Assembly: GCA_000151295.1 (NCBI GenBank)
Contig: GG745342.1
Location: 179,582-243,581 of the forward strand
Direction of reading: 5' to 3'
Length of the DNA: 64,000 nucleotides
DNA from: Allomyces macrogynus ATCC 38327
Taxonomy: Eukaryota; Blastocladiomycota; Blastocladiomycetes; Blastocladiales; Blastocladiaceae
The notes below the pieces were generated by a model, which was given only the letters and a program-made list of their open reading frames with translations, did not search any database and was not told where the DNA came from. Every line of letters begins with the position of its first letter. The stretch's first letter is position 1. Position numbers and translations under genes: made by a program. This document shows positions 37,101 to 50,210 of this stretch, piece by piece.

Positions 37101-38006
37101 GATGGGGTCGTGCGAGTGGTCTTGTACGAGCCGCGAAGCGCGCGGTTTTATTTGGTCGCGGAGGGGCACGTTGGGCGGTGCGTCTTGACGGTGGCCGCGG
37201 CGCAGGGGGCGGATGGTCCGTGGTTGGTGGATGTGGTGTGGGTTTGGCGTGATTTTGACTGATTTCCTTGCGCCGTCGTAGGGCGTCTCCATGTCGTCGC
37301 GGGCGCAACCAATGGCCACTTGTACGTGTGGCGCGTCAACCACGTCGTTGCCGAGTACTTGGCCTGGTTCGGCGCACAGGCACCAGGGTCGCTCCGCCGC
37401 GCGCAGCTGCAAGCCCGCGTCGTGCATCTCGAGTCGGGCGCGAAGGTTCAAGTCCACCAATCGGGGATCAACTCGCTGGCCGTGATTGTCGAGGAAAAAG
37501 GTGCAGCGCGTCGTCACGCGCCCCGTTGCTTCTTTTAGACCGCGCACTAACTTTGCTCGGTTCCTGTAGGATCCACGGCGCTCGTTCTGACGGGCGGCGA
37601 CGACGGCGGAGTTGCCGTGACCCGAATCGTCCTATCCCGCGCCCCCGCGCCCCCACAGCCACAGACCGTATGGCACACGCCGTGCGCCCACAGCGGCACG
37701 ATCACGGCCGTGCACTGGCTCGAGTCGGCGGCAGCGTTTGTGACGACCTCGACCGACCAGCGAGTCAATCTGTGGCGCACAAGCGGCGACGACAGTTGGA
37801 AGCTCGTTGACGCTTGCCACGTCGATGTGGCTGACGTGTCGTGCATGGCTGTTCACGGGTACGTCGTTGAGTTTGTGCGGCGTAAGGAGATCGGTGCCGG
37901 GTGGATCAACTCACGACGTTTGATTTCGTGACGTAGGCGCCAGATGGTCGTGGCCGGAGTCGGTTTGCAGCGGCTCGAGTTGCGCGAGCGGGAAGCGCAA
38001 GGGTAG
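34178..38006 (+). CDS. WDR6/Trm734-like WD40 repeat protein
   Basis: Many short introns. Exons I could phase include 34515-34697, 34772-34919, 34983-35297, 35363-35429, 35502-36439 and from 36498 on; the last begins at about 37938. The WDR6 hallmarks are successive repeats: [91 protein letters not shown] and VTGGNDGGIRVWD. Later WD repeats include SGTITAVHWLES, and the C-terminus is VVAGVGLQRLELREREAQG. In yeast and human, Trm734/WDR6 partners the Trm7/FTSJ1 methyltransferase for 2'-O-methylation of tRNA wobble position 34, so a cytoplasmic tRNA-modification role is expected. The first exon is not resolved. Confidence 0.82.
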
Positions 38007-38180
38007 ACAGGCCGAGTGCGCCGCGGAGTGTTAACGAGCCGTGTCTTGTCATTCGCGATTTTGATGTTGAAGAGTGTGCGGAACAAGAAGATCCACCCCA
38101 ATGTATTTGTATTGCGGAGTCTCCACGCCCCTTCCCCTCGTGCGCAAACATATCTTGGTATCACCAGTACATTCAAGGCC

Positions 38181-39054
38181 TCACGCGCGGCGTGGACCGG
38201 TACCGCCGTCAAACCGCGTGGCCGCGTGCCTTGGCCGACCCGTCAACTCGGCGACCGGCAGTGATTCGGCAGCGTCCGTGACCCAGCGCTCGCGGGTCAC
38301 GGCGAGGTGCGGGCCCTGCGCGGAGGGGAAGACATGAGCTTGTTGAACGTCGCAAATGGCGACGATGCGTTCGTACGTACTTGGTTCCTCATGATCGGGC
38401 GCGTCGGATCCTTGGCGTCCAGCAGAGCGATCCCGTCGATTCCCGCGCGCGACGATGCACCATGCACGGCCCGAGGGAGGATACCCGCCGTCGCGAGTCG
38501 GGCTGCAGGAAACGGGTTGCGCAAGATCAGCCCATCGCTCGAACGGACGGCGAGAGAGTCTATCACCGACCTCGTTCGATGCAGTCCTCGGACCCTCGCG
38601 TTCCGCAGTGTGAATTATCCCATTCGACCCAGTGCGACGGTGGCGGTGCTCCGTCGACCGGTTCGCCCTTGGCGCGCATTGCGGCAACAACAAGGAACAC
38701 GAGCACAACGGCACCGACAGCAAGGGCCAGTGCGGCCGCGAGCAGGTGCATGTGGCAGCAGTCGTGGCACCGTTGCTCGTTGCGGCGTGCGCGGGGCAAA
38801 CGTGCCGATGGCGGCGGTACGGGTAGCGGTGCGATTGCAGCTTTCGAATCGGTGGTTGCCCTTGCATCGACGGCTGAACGGCGCGGTTGCGGTGCCTCCG
38901 GGTCCGGCACGACGAGAGTGACGATTGAAGGCCCGCCGGGCGTGGACGGCGTCGATCGCGGTGCGAGCATGGTGCTGGTGGCAATAGGAGTCGGCGGTGG
39001 GGTGGTCGAGGCCGGTCGTGGCGCGGGTGCGGGCGGTAAGTCGTGCATGGTCAC
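38181..39054 (-). CDS. Small single-pass membrane protein, unknown function
   Basis: Three exons in phase: 39054-38571, 38502-38381 and 38315-38181, about 246 residues. The N-terminal ~105 residues are Pro/Ala/Thr/Ser-rich and disordered. A Cys/His cluster (CHDCCHMH) then meets one strong transmembrane helix (LLAAALALAVGAVVLVFLVV), followed by a polar tail of about 110 residues ending TRFDGGTGPRRA. Both introns have good GT and CAG borders. No known domain. Convergent with the WDR6-like gene, 175 bp between stops. Confidence 0.6.
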
Positions 39055-39624
39055 AGTTAGGGTGCTGGTCCAGCTAGAGAATCGACAAGAACGGCGGGCT
39101 CAGCCACAATGCGCGAGCCGTGAGAGGAGCGGGCGATGCAGGACAAGGTGGGCCGCAGGTTGAGCGCGCGTCGGCAGCGACGCCCGGGGAGTGCGGAGGC
39201 CCGTTGTGGGAACATGGCCGTCCGCGCGCCAGAGCACCGCTCGGCTTGCTGATCACCGGGCGTCTCGCGCTTGGGTGCGGGACGCGCGGCGGTACCCACG
39301 TGGGTTACGTGAGGGCAGGATGTGACCGTCCCTGGTCGCCACGCTGGCAGCGGCAAGAAGCAGCGCCGCTTGCTCTGATCACTCTGCTCGCCAGCTCGCG
39401 TCCGCTCCGGCCTCCTCCACTCCACGCTCCTCGCTACCTTCAGCACCAACACCGCGTGCAGCACCAAGAACGCACCCGCCAGAACGCGCTCGACACGCGT
39501 GCCATCAACCAGCACCCGCCCCAGGCGCTGCCGTGTTCATTACCGGCCGCACGCCGACTGCACCGCACTTTGTCAGCAAGCACGCTCGACTACCGCCGTA
39601 AACGCCCCAGTCCCATTCGTCGCC

Positions 39625-41955
39625 ATGACCGCAAGACCCAAACCGACGCGCGTGCGTCGTTCCGCGGCATGGTGGTCCGCCTGGGCGCCCGTGGCCGCTC
39701 TGGCGATTCTCGCGACGTTGGCCCAAGTGCGCATGATCACGCGATGGATACATTTTTGCTACAAGAACCGCGCACACCGACCTGACCACGCGCTGCCGCA
39801 TCGCCGCGTAGATCTCTACCGCAACGGCCGACCCTTCCGTGCGCGTCGCGGCGCGCCGTTCGCCGCCATCCCCTGCCGACCACGCGCTCGGCAACGCCGT
39901 CAACGCCGAAATCTACCCGCTCGTCAACCAGCTCGTCAAGTCGCCATTTTTCCGCTACGTCAAGGTCGATTTGCACAAGCCATGCCCGTTCTGGAAGGAA
40001 AACTTCAAGTGTATGAACCAGGACTGCGTCGTGCAGGTCATGGACGAGGTACGCCTCGTGGGCCACACTGATCGTCGGAAGAACGCGATTGCTGACCGAT
40101 TGATGGTGCCAAAAACTTAGGGTAAGGTACGCATCGAAGCGCCGTTCATGTACCAGGACGTGAATCTCGGCGACGTCAAGCCCATGCCCGCCGCGCTCGG
40201 CGGATCGGCACCGTCCGGGGGTAGCGCACTGGGTGGCAGTGGACCGGCTGCGCCGGGTGGGCTCAACTTCTTCTCGCAGTGCCAGTTCGCCAAGGACTTT
40301 TGCGTCCTCGAGGACGAGTCGAGCGCAAGTGCGTCGATTTTCTCGTTTTCCCTCTCGACAACAGTGTGGATTTGAAACTGACATGCATTGCGGACAACAA
40401 ACGTAGATGGTGAATACGTTGACCTGCAAGAGAACCCGGAACGGTTCACGGGCTACTCGGGCGCACCAGCCAACAACGTGTGGAAGGCCATCTACCAGGA
40501 AAACTGCTTCAACTCGCCGGTCGCTGGCGGCCACCACGGCGCGCCCGGGTTGGCACTCGATGCGCCCGACTTGTGCGAGGAAAAGCAGGTATTCCACCAG
40601 ATCATTTCCGGTACGCGCCGTCTGGTCTCGCGATCCTCCTCCGGGCACGCACCCCCTCCTCACTCTCCGCCGACCTTCGTGTAGGCCTGCACGCGTCCAT
40701 TTCTGTGCACATTTGCGCCGAGTACCTGAACAAGACGACCGGCCAATGGCAGAGACACCCGCAGTGCTACCAGGCGCGCGTCGGCAACTTCCCGGACCGC
40801 GTGCACAACGTCTACGTCGTCTACTCCCTGCTTCTCCGCGCCATGGCCAAACTCGAGCCGTATCTCGCGCACCAGCTCGACATTTGCACTGGCAAGCCCA
40901 AGGACGACGCGGCCGTGCAAACGGCGCTCGCGCACCTCGCGGGCGACTTGGCCCCGCGGTACGCGCTCGATGCGTCGCGGCTCTTCCAGGGTCCGCACCG
41001 CACGGCGCTCATGGACGAGGTGAGGTCCCGGTTCCGCAACGTCTCGCGCATCATGGATTGCGTAAGTTGCCAAAAGTGCCGACTGTGGGGGAAGACGCAG
41101 GTGACGGGCATCGGCACGGCGTTGAAAGTCGTGTTTGGGCTGTCCGACGAAATGATCCAGGGGAACGTGTCGAGCCCGACGGGGAAGCCGCTGCTGTCGC
41201 GGTTCGAGATTGTTGCGCTCGTGAATACGCTGAACAGGTTCGCCGAGTCGGTGCGCGATATTGTCGCGTTTGAGGAGGAGTTGGCGCGCGACGAGGCACT
41301 GAAGCAGCAGCAGAAGGAGGCGGTTGCCGCGGCCGATACGAACCAGTCGGCCAAGGAGCCGCTGACGGCCGCGACCAAGCCGAACGCGACTGCGCGCGAC
41401 GGCGGCGTCGATAACGACGAGTACCTGCTCCTGTGGAAGTCGATTGCGTCGGCGCTCACGATCGCGCCGTTCCTGTTCGGCTGGTGGTACAGCGTGCAGG
41501 GCGGTGGCGCCGGCCAACGCGAGCCAGACGCCCCGGGCAAGTCGCGGTCCCACCCGCCACTGCCGCGGTCGCCGACGTCGCGTACCTCGCCGCGGCACGC
41601 GCATCCGGCCGCGCACGATCTGCACGATGACACGGACACAGACGACGCGCTCGACTCGTTTGCGCACCAAGTGAATCAAGACGCCAACGACGCTGATTCG
41701 GACGACGAGTTTTCGAGTTCCGGGCTCGACATGAGCAGTTCGGGCGATGAGCGGGATGGTGCCGCGGCGGTGCTACCGCGGCCCGCGTCGGCAGGCATGT
41801 CAGCCGCGACGCGACGCCGGCTCGTCGTGGATGCCGGATACGAGGGCAGCGTCGATACGAGTGAGGCCGACGAGGACATGGTCGGGGACAGCGGCCCGCG
41901 CGCGTCGGGGAAGCGGTCGGCCGCGGCACGGCGCCGGCCGAGGCGGGTAGATTGA
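39625..41955 (+). CDS. ERO1: Endoplasmic reticulum oxidoreductin 1
   Basis: Five exons in phase: 39625-39726, 39812-40048, 40121-40328, 40407-40610 and 40685-41955, about 673 residues. A hydrophobic N-terminus serves as signal or anchor. EIYPLVNQLVKSPFFRYVKVDL leads to CPFW and the shuttle pair in CMNQDCVV. The middle contains ENPERFTGYSG and VWKAIYQENCF. The FAD-proximal active site is CVSCQKCRLWGKTQVTG (CxxCxxC), followed by IGTALKVVFGL. Ero1 oxidises protein disulfide isomerase using FAD and O2 in the ER lumen. The C-terminus adds a membrane span (SIASALTIAPFLFGWWYS) and a long acidic, Ser-rich tail, making it longer than animal Ero1 and recalling the membrane-associating tail of yeast Ero1. 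Confidence 0.95.
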
Positions 41956-42790
41956 GGAGATTTCTATTGAAGATCGCGAATGTTTGGTGCTACTTTCATT
42001 CATAGCGCTTGAATCAAACTCTCTGATGCGCAACTTGTGTAACTCGACTCGCTCGCCAAGGACGGGACGCTGCCCGTGTTTATGAGCGGCCTCTCCACAT
42101 TTTCCTCCTCCTCCACCTTGTCCACCTTGTCCACTCGTCATTGCAGACGAGGTCATGGCAGAATCCGCAGGATGCCTTGACCATGACGCACCTGGCCTCC
42201 CTGGCTCTCCTCACTGGCACCAACAGCTCCTCTCCAACACGAGCATCACCCACCCACCGACCTCTTGGCCCATGGCCCGGCGGCGCCTGCTCACAGTCGA
42301 CGGACCCTCGTGTGACATCGGGCTGCAGCCCTGCCAAAGCGCACGTGCCAGCGGCGCCGCCACGGCTTCGCGTGCGGTGGGTTGAAGCTGAAGCTTTGCC
42401 AACGGCAGGTGGCTGTGCCGCCGAGCAGGGAAAGGCAAAGCCACGCGAGCTTGATCACTTGTTCGAGCAACTTTCGGTGCAGCCTGCAGCCTGTGCAGCC
42501 TGCTTGAACCGTCCCCGCATCAGCCGCTCCTCGCCATCTTCTCTTCCCGCCATCTTCTCTCCCCGCCATCTCGACCGACTCGACCCCGACCGGACCCCTC
42601 AGCACGGTCGCCGCCCACGCCGAAACGACTGACAAGCCGACCAACCGCCCAGCTGCCGCCGTCGTGCCCGCCCGTCCGCACGCAGCACCAGCGCATTCAC
42701 GAACCCGACCAGATCGCGGCCGCGACCACCATTGCAACCACCATCTCTTGGCCAACCTCGACCAAACCGACCACCGACCAGCCAAGCATC
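41956..42790. other. Intergenic region between ERO1 and the tetraspan gene
   Basis: No supported gene. Open frames have no domain character. The last ~250 bp are C/A-rich leader-like sequence ahead of the ATG at 42791. Confidence 0.55.
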
Positions 42791-43591
42791 ATGGGCATGC
42801 TCGACACGCTCTACCACCGTGTGACCGCGCATTCGGCGCGCCTCCTGCACGGGTTCTTTGCCGCGCAAGTCGTCGTCGCCGTCATCAACTTTTTGCTCGT
42901 CGACTTCAACTCGATCATTGTCGACCCCGTGACGAACCAGCTGTCGCTGTGCATTCTCTACCTCAACTCGGACCGCGCCGCGAACCCGCTCGATGCGCTG
43001 CCCGGCACGGGCTGCCGCGTCTCCATCGACTCGAGCATTGCACTGATTGTCTTCACCGCGGCGCTGTTCGGGTACCACAAGTACGTCGAGCGGTCCGGCA
43101 AGATGACGCACAACATCTACTCGAACGTGCAGCAGCGCTGGTACTGGTCGTTTGCCGCGTGCGGTGCGACGGTGCTCGTCACGATGCTCGGTACGGTTTT
43201 ATCGCGGTCCACCGCAAAACGCCCCCTCCCAGTCATGCTAATTCTTGGCCACCGGAATGTATTTAGTCTTTGCCATCAACACGTCGGCGGGCCTCTCGTC
43301 AACGTGCGGCGCCGTCGACGACAATGTCAACATCCTCCTGCGCCGCAACCAACAGAACCGGATTGCGCCAGGCACCGTCTCGTGCTCCGAGTTTCTTGGG
43401 TCGGACGGCACCCCGCGCCACGCGCGCTTGTCGGCTGCGGTCGCGCTCTCGTGGCTCAGCGCTATCGCCTGGGTACGATACCGCAACGGCGTGCTTTTTC
43501 GCGCGCTTGGTACCGCAACTCATCTCCCTCCTGGCTCGTTTCATAGGGCGGCTACGTGGCGATGTACGTTGCCGCGGCGCGCTCGTACTGA
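42791..43591 (+). CDS. Four-helix (tetraspan) membrane protein, unknown family
   Basis: Three exons in phase: 42791-43190, 43267-43472 and 43547-43591, 216 residues. Hydrophobic helices occur at about 18-38 (LHGFFAAQVVVAVINFLLV), 85-98 (SSIALIVFTAALFG), 120-135 (WSFAACGATVLVTMLG) and 180-216 (VALSWLSAIAWGGYVAMYVA). Cysteines lie in the predicted extramembrane loops. The topology recalls MARVEL or claudin-like four-span proteins but no signature residue allows naming. The last exon encodes only 14 residues plus the stop; its frame and apolar content complete helix four. Confidence 0.7.
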
Positions 43592-44837
43592 GCCGCAACG
43601 CACGCACGGATGCACGCAAGCGCGACCGCGACTGCCCACGTGGCGACCTGGACGGGCGTGGTGGATTCCCCGCGAGTTCCCCACCGACCCCCTTCTCCAC
43701 TTCCCGCTTGCCCGCCCGCAGCGTGTCGCGCTTTATTGCCATGCTACTTCACCCAGAGCCCAGGACCACGTCGCCGCAACAGGTCATGCCAGCTGGCATG
43801 TGGTCGGCCAACTGCTGCGACTTGCGGTCGGCTTCCGCGTGCGGCAGTAGCGGCGTCGCCGCGGCGCGCGACGTGTAATGGGAACGGGCACAGGGCGAGG
43901 AGGGTGGAGCCGATGGGATTCGCGGGGATCTGAGCCACCACACCCTGCGCAGCTGTCGCGTGGACCAGCTCGCGTCCGTGTGCGTGCGCCATGCATCCAC
44001 GACCCACCGTTGCGCCCCCATCATCGATCCGGGCCACCGCGTCCGTTGAACCGACTGCCAGCCCGACACGCCCGCTCTCGGTCGTCTATCCGTTTGTTGA
44101 TCTCGCACCCAGTTCTTGACTCGCGTTGGTTGGTGCCGCTTGGTGCTGGCCCTCGCCCTCATTCTGTAATTCGTCTTGTCTTTGGTCTGTTCCGTTTGTC
44201 CACCTCTCTTTCACTATCGTGGGGGCCGCATGCGAACCCGCTCTCCTGCGTGCATTTTTGCTCCCACTGCGCTGGCGCCATCTTTCCGCTCCCGCCCGCA
44301 CGCTCTCTCAGCCCGCTCCGTTTGTGCATACATTATATTGACCGGCTTGTTCCTTTTTGCACCAGTTTTGCGCTGTTGTGCCGTTGTGCATCAGCACTTG
44401 ATCATGAGTGTGCGGATCCAGAGCAATTGGGGTAGTTAGTTTATCATTCCGACTCAAAATCGTGATATCCAACACCCAACAAGGGGAAACAAGTCGTCAT
44501 GACCTGTTTGGGTAAATCAGAGATGCCGCGCAGGTAGTTAGAGAGGGGGTGGAGCGCGGCAACGACCAAGTGCGACAAGAGCAGGGACAAATAAAGAGCG
44601 ACACGCAAGGACAGAGAAGGGGCAGGCATCACACGAAAACGATGGCAAAAGCGAGATCAGAACAAGACAAGGCGGTGGCTATCAATCACGCCTGAAAGGG
44701 TTGACAACAGTTGCGCAAAACCACACCAACGAAAAACGAGAGCAGAACGACGGATCACAACAACGCAAAGTAGCAAAGGACTCGGCACGACACGACGCGG
44801 CGCGACGCGGCGCCAGCACAACGGATGCGTCCCGCGC
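43592..44837. other. Intergenic region, 3' flanks of convergent genes
   Basis: Nothing convincing seen. T-rich and C-rich segments at 44100-44400 have no sustained coding signal. Confidence 0.55.
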
Positions 44838-47800
44838 TCAGCACCGGCCCACCATATGCCCGAGCCAGAACACGAGCGACCCGGCAAACCTGAGCAGCGT
44901 AAGCGCGAGCACCGACAGACTCAGGCCGAGCAAGTACTTTTGCTGGAACTCGGCCGCGTCCTTGATCCCCATGGTAGCGGGTGAGAGGAGCGCGCCTGCG
45001 ACACACCCGTTCACAAACACCCACGTCACGAGCCAGACCGTGCGGAATTCGCGGAAATTCGCGTCCTTGTCCTGCTTGGGCGGTGCCGCGGCCGCCTTCT
45101 TCTTGTCCTCACCGTCCGTGTCCTGGTGCGCCATGACCGGCGCAATCGAGTCGTGGAACCGCGCGGTCGCGGCAGCAAGGTAGTCGGCCGCGGGCAGCAT
45201 CGGCACGCGCGCGAGATCGTCGTCGTCGACTGGCGCCGCTGAGCCCGCGCCGCCACCGCCGGCGGCGGGCGCGACGGCCGTGTCCTGCTTGGTGCCCCAC
45301 GACAGGTCGGAAATGTTGCAGTAGGCGTAGATCTGCAGGACATTGATGTAACTCGGGAGCAGGATCGTGTACTGGAGAATATTCGCGATCGGGTGGTAGA
45401 ATTCCCAGTACATGCACGACGAGATAAAGAAGACGCCGTAGGTGGCCCCGAGCGCGAGCAGCGTCACGACCACGAGCGCGGCCGCGTCGTTGGGTGCCGC
45501 GAGCGACGCCCAATTGAATTGCGCGAGCGCCGCCGATACGTCCGGATTGATTTGGAACTGCACCCACGTCGAGATGACCATGAGGGCGAGCATGACGGCT
45601 GCCTCGATGGCAAACAGGGCAATCACCATCAGGAAAATCCCCCGCGCCTTGCTTGGTACGTTGCCGAGCGACGCGAGGAAGGTCACACACAGCGCAAATA
45701 CGTAGAGCGGACGCAACACGCGCAGGACGGCGCCGACGACGTGGTAGGCGGTCGGTGACCGCGTGAGCGTCGGCACGAGCGTGAGCGTGACGGCCTCGGG
45801 CCGGTCCATGAGCGCGAGAAAGCCATTGACCAGAAAATGCAGGGCGAGGTAGAAGTGCGCGAGAGCGACAAACGAGAACAGGAACTGCACAATCATGTAG
45901 AGGAACTCGAGGACGAGTGCGGTCTTGCGCACGACCGAATGGCCCGACTCGGTGACAATGCGCGACAGATTGCCAAACGCGGCGAGGAACGCAAACGTCG
46001 ACCCGTTGAGCCACCGGCGCCGCTGCTGGATAAACTCTGCGTACGTTTCGGGCGCATCGGTCACGGCGACCGAGTTCTTTTCGTAGCGCAATACCCAGTT
46101 GCACCCCTTTTTCGCAACGAGCTCAAAGCACAGCACGCGGTCCTCGGCCAGGTACATGTTGGACGTGACGACGTCACCCGACCGGTGCAGCGTCTCGCCC
46201 TTGAAGTACTCGCGCAGCGGCACACCCTCGAGCGCGTCCCACCGGTACGCCGAGAACGCGCCGGGCAGGACAGAAATGTACCCGACGGCCGACTCGAGCG
46301 GTTTGTCGAGCACGTTCGACATCTTGTACTCAAAATTTTGCGCGGCGGTGATGGGCTTCAGCATCGACAAGAAGGTGCCCTCCACGGCAATCTCGCCACA
46401 GGCGCCGCCGACTTGCGCGTCGTCGTGGAAGACGCGCCACAGGTAGTAGATGGACTTGTCGAGCGGTTTTGTGCCCACGTCGATCAGCAGGCACACTTCG
46501 GGCTTGAGCGACTGCGCGAACGCGTTGAAGAACCAGCGGTGCGACGAGATTTTCTAAGAGTACGACGCAATAGGGATGAGCCGCGATGGAATCCAAGAGT
46601 GGAGATGATGCGCGGGAGCACGAACCTGCTTGTTCTGCTCCTTGAGACAAAACAGAAGCTGCAGCGGCACCACGGCCTCGTTGTTCCTCGCGCCCGGGTA
46701 GACGGGCTTGGTCCCGGACTCCGGGTCGCCGTGAAACTGCGCCATGGTCGTGACCTCAAACAGGTGCGCCTGCGTAGGCAGCCCCTGGTAGGCCTTTTTC
46801 ATGACGCCGTCCTGGTACCCGCCCATGAGCCCGAGTAGCGTGAGCGTGTCCGGATGAATCTTGGCGCGGCCGTCCGAAACGACGACGACGAGAACACGGC
46901 GCCAGTCGTCGGACGACCACTCGGGCATTTTGAGCAGTTGGCGCAGGTTCCGTTGCACGCCCTGCATGGTCTTGACAAAGTGCTCGGGAGGCTCGTTGTA
47001 CATGGTGATGCAAATCAGCAGGTCGACCTTGGTCGTCGCGTGTGTCTGCCGCAACTGGTACTCTTGCGCGACGAAATCGTCGGCGTCGCACGTCACGGCC
47101 GTGTAGCGCAGGCTATCATGGGACATTCGTGTCAGATCAGCTTCATTGGGTGCTCGATACGGTATCGAGAAGAAAACGTACAACTGGGTATCATGCTCGC
47201 GCGCAAACTCGTCGCGCGCGCCCTCGACCAACGGCGCCGGCACGTCCATCTCCACGACATACTTGTCAAACGGCTCGTTCAGCGTCGTGCCCGTGGCCGC
47301 GACCGACACGGGCCGCGGATCCTCGTCGGCCGCCGGCTGCACGTCCACTGCCACGTACTCGGACGGTGGACTAGGGAGCATCGCGGCCACGCTCTCACGG
47401 CGCGCCGGGAACACGTCCACCTCCGCCGCAGGGGCATACGCCTCTTGCGCAGGGATCGCGACGGCCGTGGCCTCGCGCGCCGTCGCGTATGTCGTCTCGG
47501 GCGAGTCGCGCGCGTACCCGATCTCGCGTGTCGTGGCGGAGTACTCGCGGCCCGTGTACACGCCCGACTCGCGGCGCGCTGGGTACTGGTCGCGCGTCGT
47601 CGCATACTCGCGCGGCACTGCTTCGCGCGTCGTCGCATACTCGCGCTGGTGCGGCGGGGGCGGCGGGAACTCAGCATCGCGCATCATCCGTCTCCCCCCA
47701 GCCAATCCCGTGCCCGTATTCGACGCGCGCCGCGGCGGTGCGTCCGCGGCCGTCACGGCCATCGATGACGCCGACGCGCGGTGCCCCACCACGGAAGAAT

Positions 47801-48425
47801 TCATTGCCGCCATCGAGTGCCGGCGGGACGGCCGTGTGGGAGTCGGTGCGGGCGGTCCCGTCCTTGGCCGCGGAATCGCGTGCGGTGCTGGGTGCCGCGC
47901 GGTCGCGACGGGCGCCGCAGGCGCCGCAGGGGCGTACGACGGTGAGGGATAGTACTCGGCGGGCGACGCGGTCGACGCGCGGACGGCCGCGCGGTACTCT
48001 TGTTCGGCGGAAATGTACGGCCGGTCGTCGCCGCGGTCGCGGCGGGTCGTGCGATGTGTGTGGCCGTACGCGTCAAAGTCGTCGTAGGCGCGGACGGCGT
48101 CGTAGTGCTGATGCCGTGTGGTGCCCGGCGCGCGGCGAGTTCCTCCGCGGCGCGTGCTCGCGGCGGTCGGGCCGTACTCGTCGTCGCTGTGGTACCGGCG
48201 GGACGTGGGCGCGACACCGGCGGTCGTGCGCGTCGTGCCGCGCGAGTACCGGTCAGACTCGGCGCGGGATGCGCGGTCGTACTCGGTGCGCGACGCGCGG
48301 TCGTACTCGCTATACTGCGTGTCGTCGCGCGACGACGGGCCACGGCGGGTCGACCGCGCACCGTTGGGGACGCGGGTCGTGCCGCCAGGGGGACCGGGTG
48401 CGTAGGCGTAGTCGTAGCTGGACAT
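44838..48425 (-). CDS. CHS: Chitin synthase (division 1, class I-III type)
   Basis: Two exons, 48425-46626 and 46553-44838, with one 72-bp intron, about 1171 residues. The N-terminal ~400 residues are disordered, rich in Arg/Tyr/Ala with repeats such as EYDRASR and REYATTR. The catalytic glycosyltransferase-2 region has ICITMYNEP, VVVSDGR, AAQNFEYKMSN, the acid EDRVL, and the QQRRRW product-tunnel motif. It ends in about seven membrane spans with a short acidic cytosolic segment between them. The enzyme polymerises UDP-GlcNAc into chitin at the plasma membrane. The FEYKMSN/EDRVL/QRRRW set marks the family unambiguously. The repeat-rich N-terminus is longer than usual and may control trafficking. 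Confidence 0.96.
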
Positions 48426-50137
48426 GGCGCGGGCACGAGAGGTCGTGCAGGATCCGACGTGGGGAAGCGGTCAGGTTGCGTGCGGGGTGAAGTGGTCGCT
48501 TGGTGGTCGCTTGGTGGTCGCGGTGGCCGCTGGTGGTCGTTGGTGTCGTGGTGTTTGCGGTGGGCGCGGTGCTCGCTTGGCGCGTCGCGTCGTTTGGGTG
48601 CGAGGCAGCCCAGCGTTTTGTGGAGGCACTCGTGCAGCGCGTCTAGACCAACACGCAGCAACAGCAACAGGAAATTGATCAGTCGGCAGGTTCACCGACG
48701 ACCGACGCGAATCGGCTCGGCGCGCACATCGGCCGCGCGTCCCCCTGCCGGTGCGGGGACGCCACTGCGCTGTAGCGCCGACGAGGGGCGCGACACGGCG
48801 AGGCCCGGCTGGCGGATCCCAACCGCGGCCAATCGCCACGGAGCGTACCTGGCACCAAACAACCGGGCGAGCAAGCGACGTGAGGTGATCTGGACGCGTC
48901 GGGACGCCGTCGGGCAAGCGGGCGCGTCAAGCAGCGTCGTCGGCCGCGAGGTGTTTACGTGCAGAAAGAGGCCGACGAGAGCGCGTCGCGCGTGTGACTG
49001 CTGGCCTCGGGCACGGGCAAGAGTACGAAATTGATGGCGACGCCGGCGCGCGCGTCTTGTTGGGCGCGGTGGGAGTGCCGTGCAGGCGAGTCAAGAGCAG
49101 GCGGGAACGAGAGAGCGGGAGCGCGAGAGGGCACGCGCGCGCTGACAAGGGAGGCGCTCGGGGGCAAAGAGTCGGGCAGCAGCAGAGCAGGAGCGCCACG
49201 CAAATCCAATCGGTGCCTTGGAGCACGCTTGCCTATGCGGAGCAAGTGCTGGACCAGGCCGGCGTGATCGTTTGGATGGTGGTGGCGGCCGAACAGCCAA
49301 GCGGGCCAACTGGAGCACGATCACACCCGTTCGCCAGTCGTTCACAGCAACGACAAGCGCGACGACCAACTGCAGCGGCAGCAGCACCAAACGACACGTC
49401 GCACGCGCCGATTGTTCGAGCCAGCCGGCAGGCATGAGCGTGGGCACGCGCGAAGCAATGCGCGCGCACTGTGCATCCAATGTCACCGTCACGACGCGAA
49501 GGCGTTCGTCCGCGCCCCAGACCTTCGGCCGTGAGGCCGTGGAACCGTTGCGGTTCGGCGCGTGCTCGCGGGTAGACGCCGTCCGCGCGCAGGTTGAGCC
49601 GCGCAAGCGCAGGTGGGTGGAGGTGGGAACAGGATCTAGTCTGAGCGGCCTGGTGGGAACAGAGACGCGTCCGCCTGTTTGCCGCTGCGAGCTGGTGCAG
49701 CTCCACTCGCACAAATCACCGCACCTGTTGGCCAGTCGAAGAATCAATCCATAATTTGCGACGCGTCGTCAATCAAGTCAATCAATATCGACGCGCTCGT
49801 CGGGACGAGGTCGGGGTGGTGCTGGTTGATCATTAATGGCCTTCGCTCATGAACTGGCTTCGCTGTGATGATGCACACTTGCTGCGCCCACGACTCGGCA
49901 ACTGGTCGGCACGTCTCCCGTGCTCGCTGCGCGCGTTTCCTGCAACACGCGGTCATGGTCGCTGGTCGAAAACTGCACTAAGTCGTGCACGTCAACGGGG
50001 GGGCACTCGGCCCAGTTGAGGTGGCGTAGAGCACGTTCGGCTCCGTGTGCACTTGACAGAAGAATGCGAGAAAAAGACGAACAAAACGCAAAAGACGGGC
50101 AGACCCGATAAATTTGATGAGAGTGAGGAAACACCTC
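48426..50137. other. Long intergenic region upstream of chitin synthase
   Basis: No gene supported in 1.7 kb. GC-rich open frames on both strands (for example 49091-49747) lack domains and splice logic. It probably contains the chitin synthase promoter and 5'UTR. Confidence 0.5.
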
Positions 50138-50210
50138 GTCACCGTGGTGTAGTGGCCATCACGTCAGTCTCACACACTGAAGGTCCGCAGTTCGATCCTG
50201 CGCGGTGACA
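50138..50210 (+). tRNA. tRNA-Val (anticodon CAC)
   Basis: A 73-nt cloverleaf reads directly. The acceptor GTCACCG pairs with CGGTGAC plus discriminator A. The D arm contains TGTAGTGG. The anticodon stem TCAGT/ACTGA holds loop CTCACAC (anticodon CAC). The T arm is CGCAG-TTCGATC-CTGCG. There is no intron. Internal A and B boxes for RNA polymerase III are present as part of the D and T arms. Confidence 0.92.

Noticed and set aside
40660..41679. 339-codon minus-strand frame
   Set aside because: Antisense to ERO1 catalytic exon.
49091..49747. 218-codon minus-strand frame upstream of chitin synthase
   Set aside because: No recognisable domain or intron logic; composition like neighbouring non-coding DNA.
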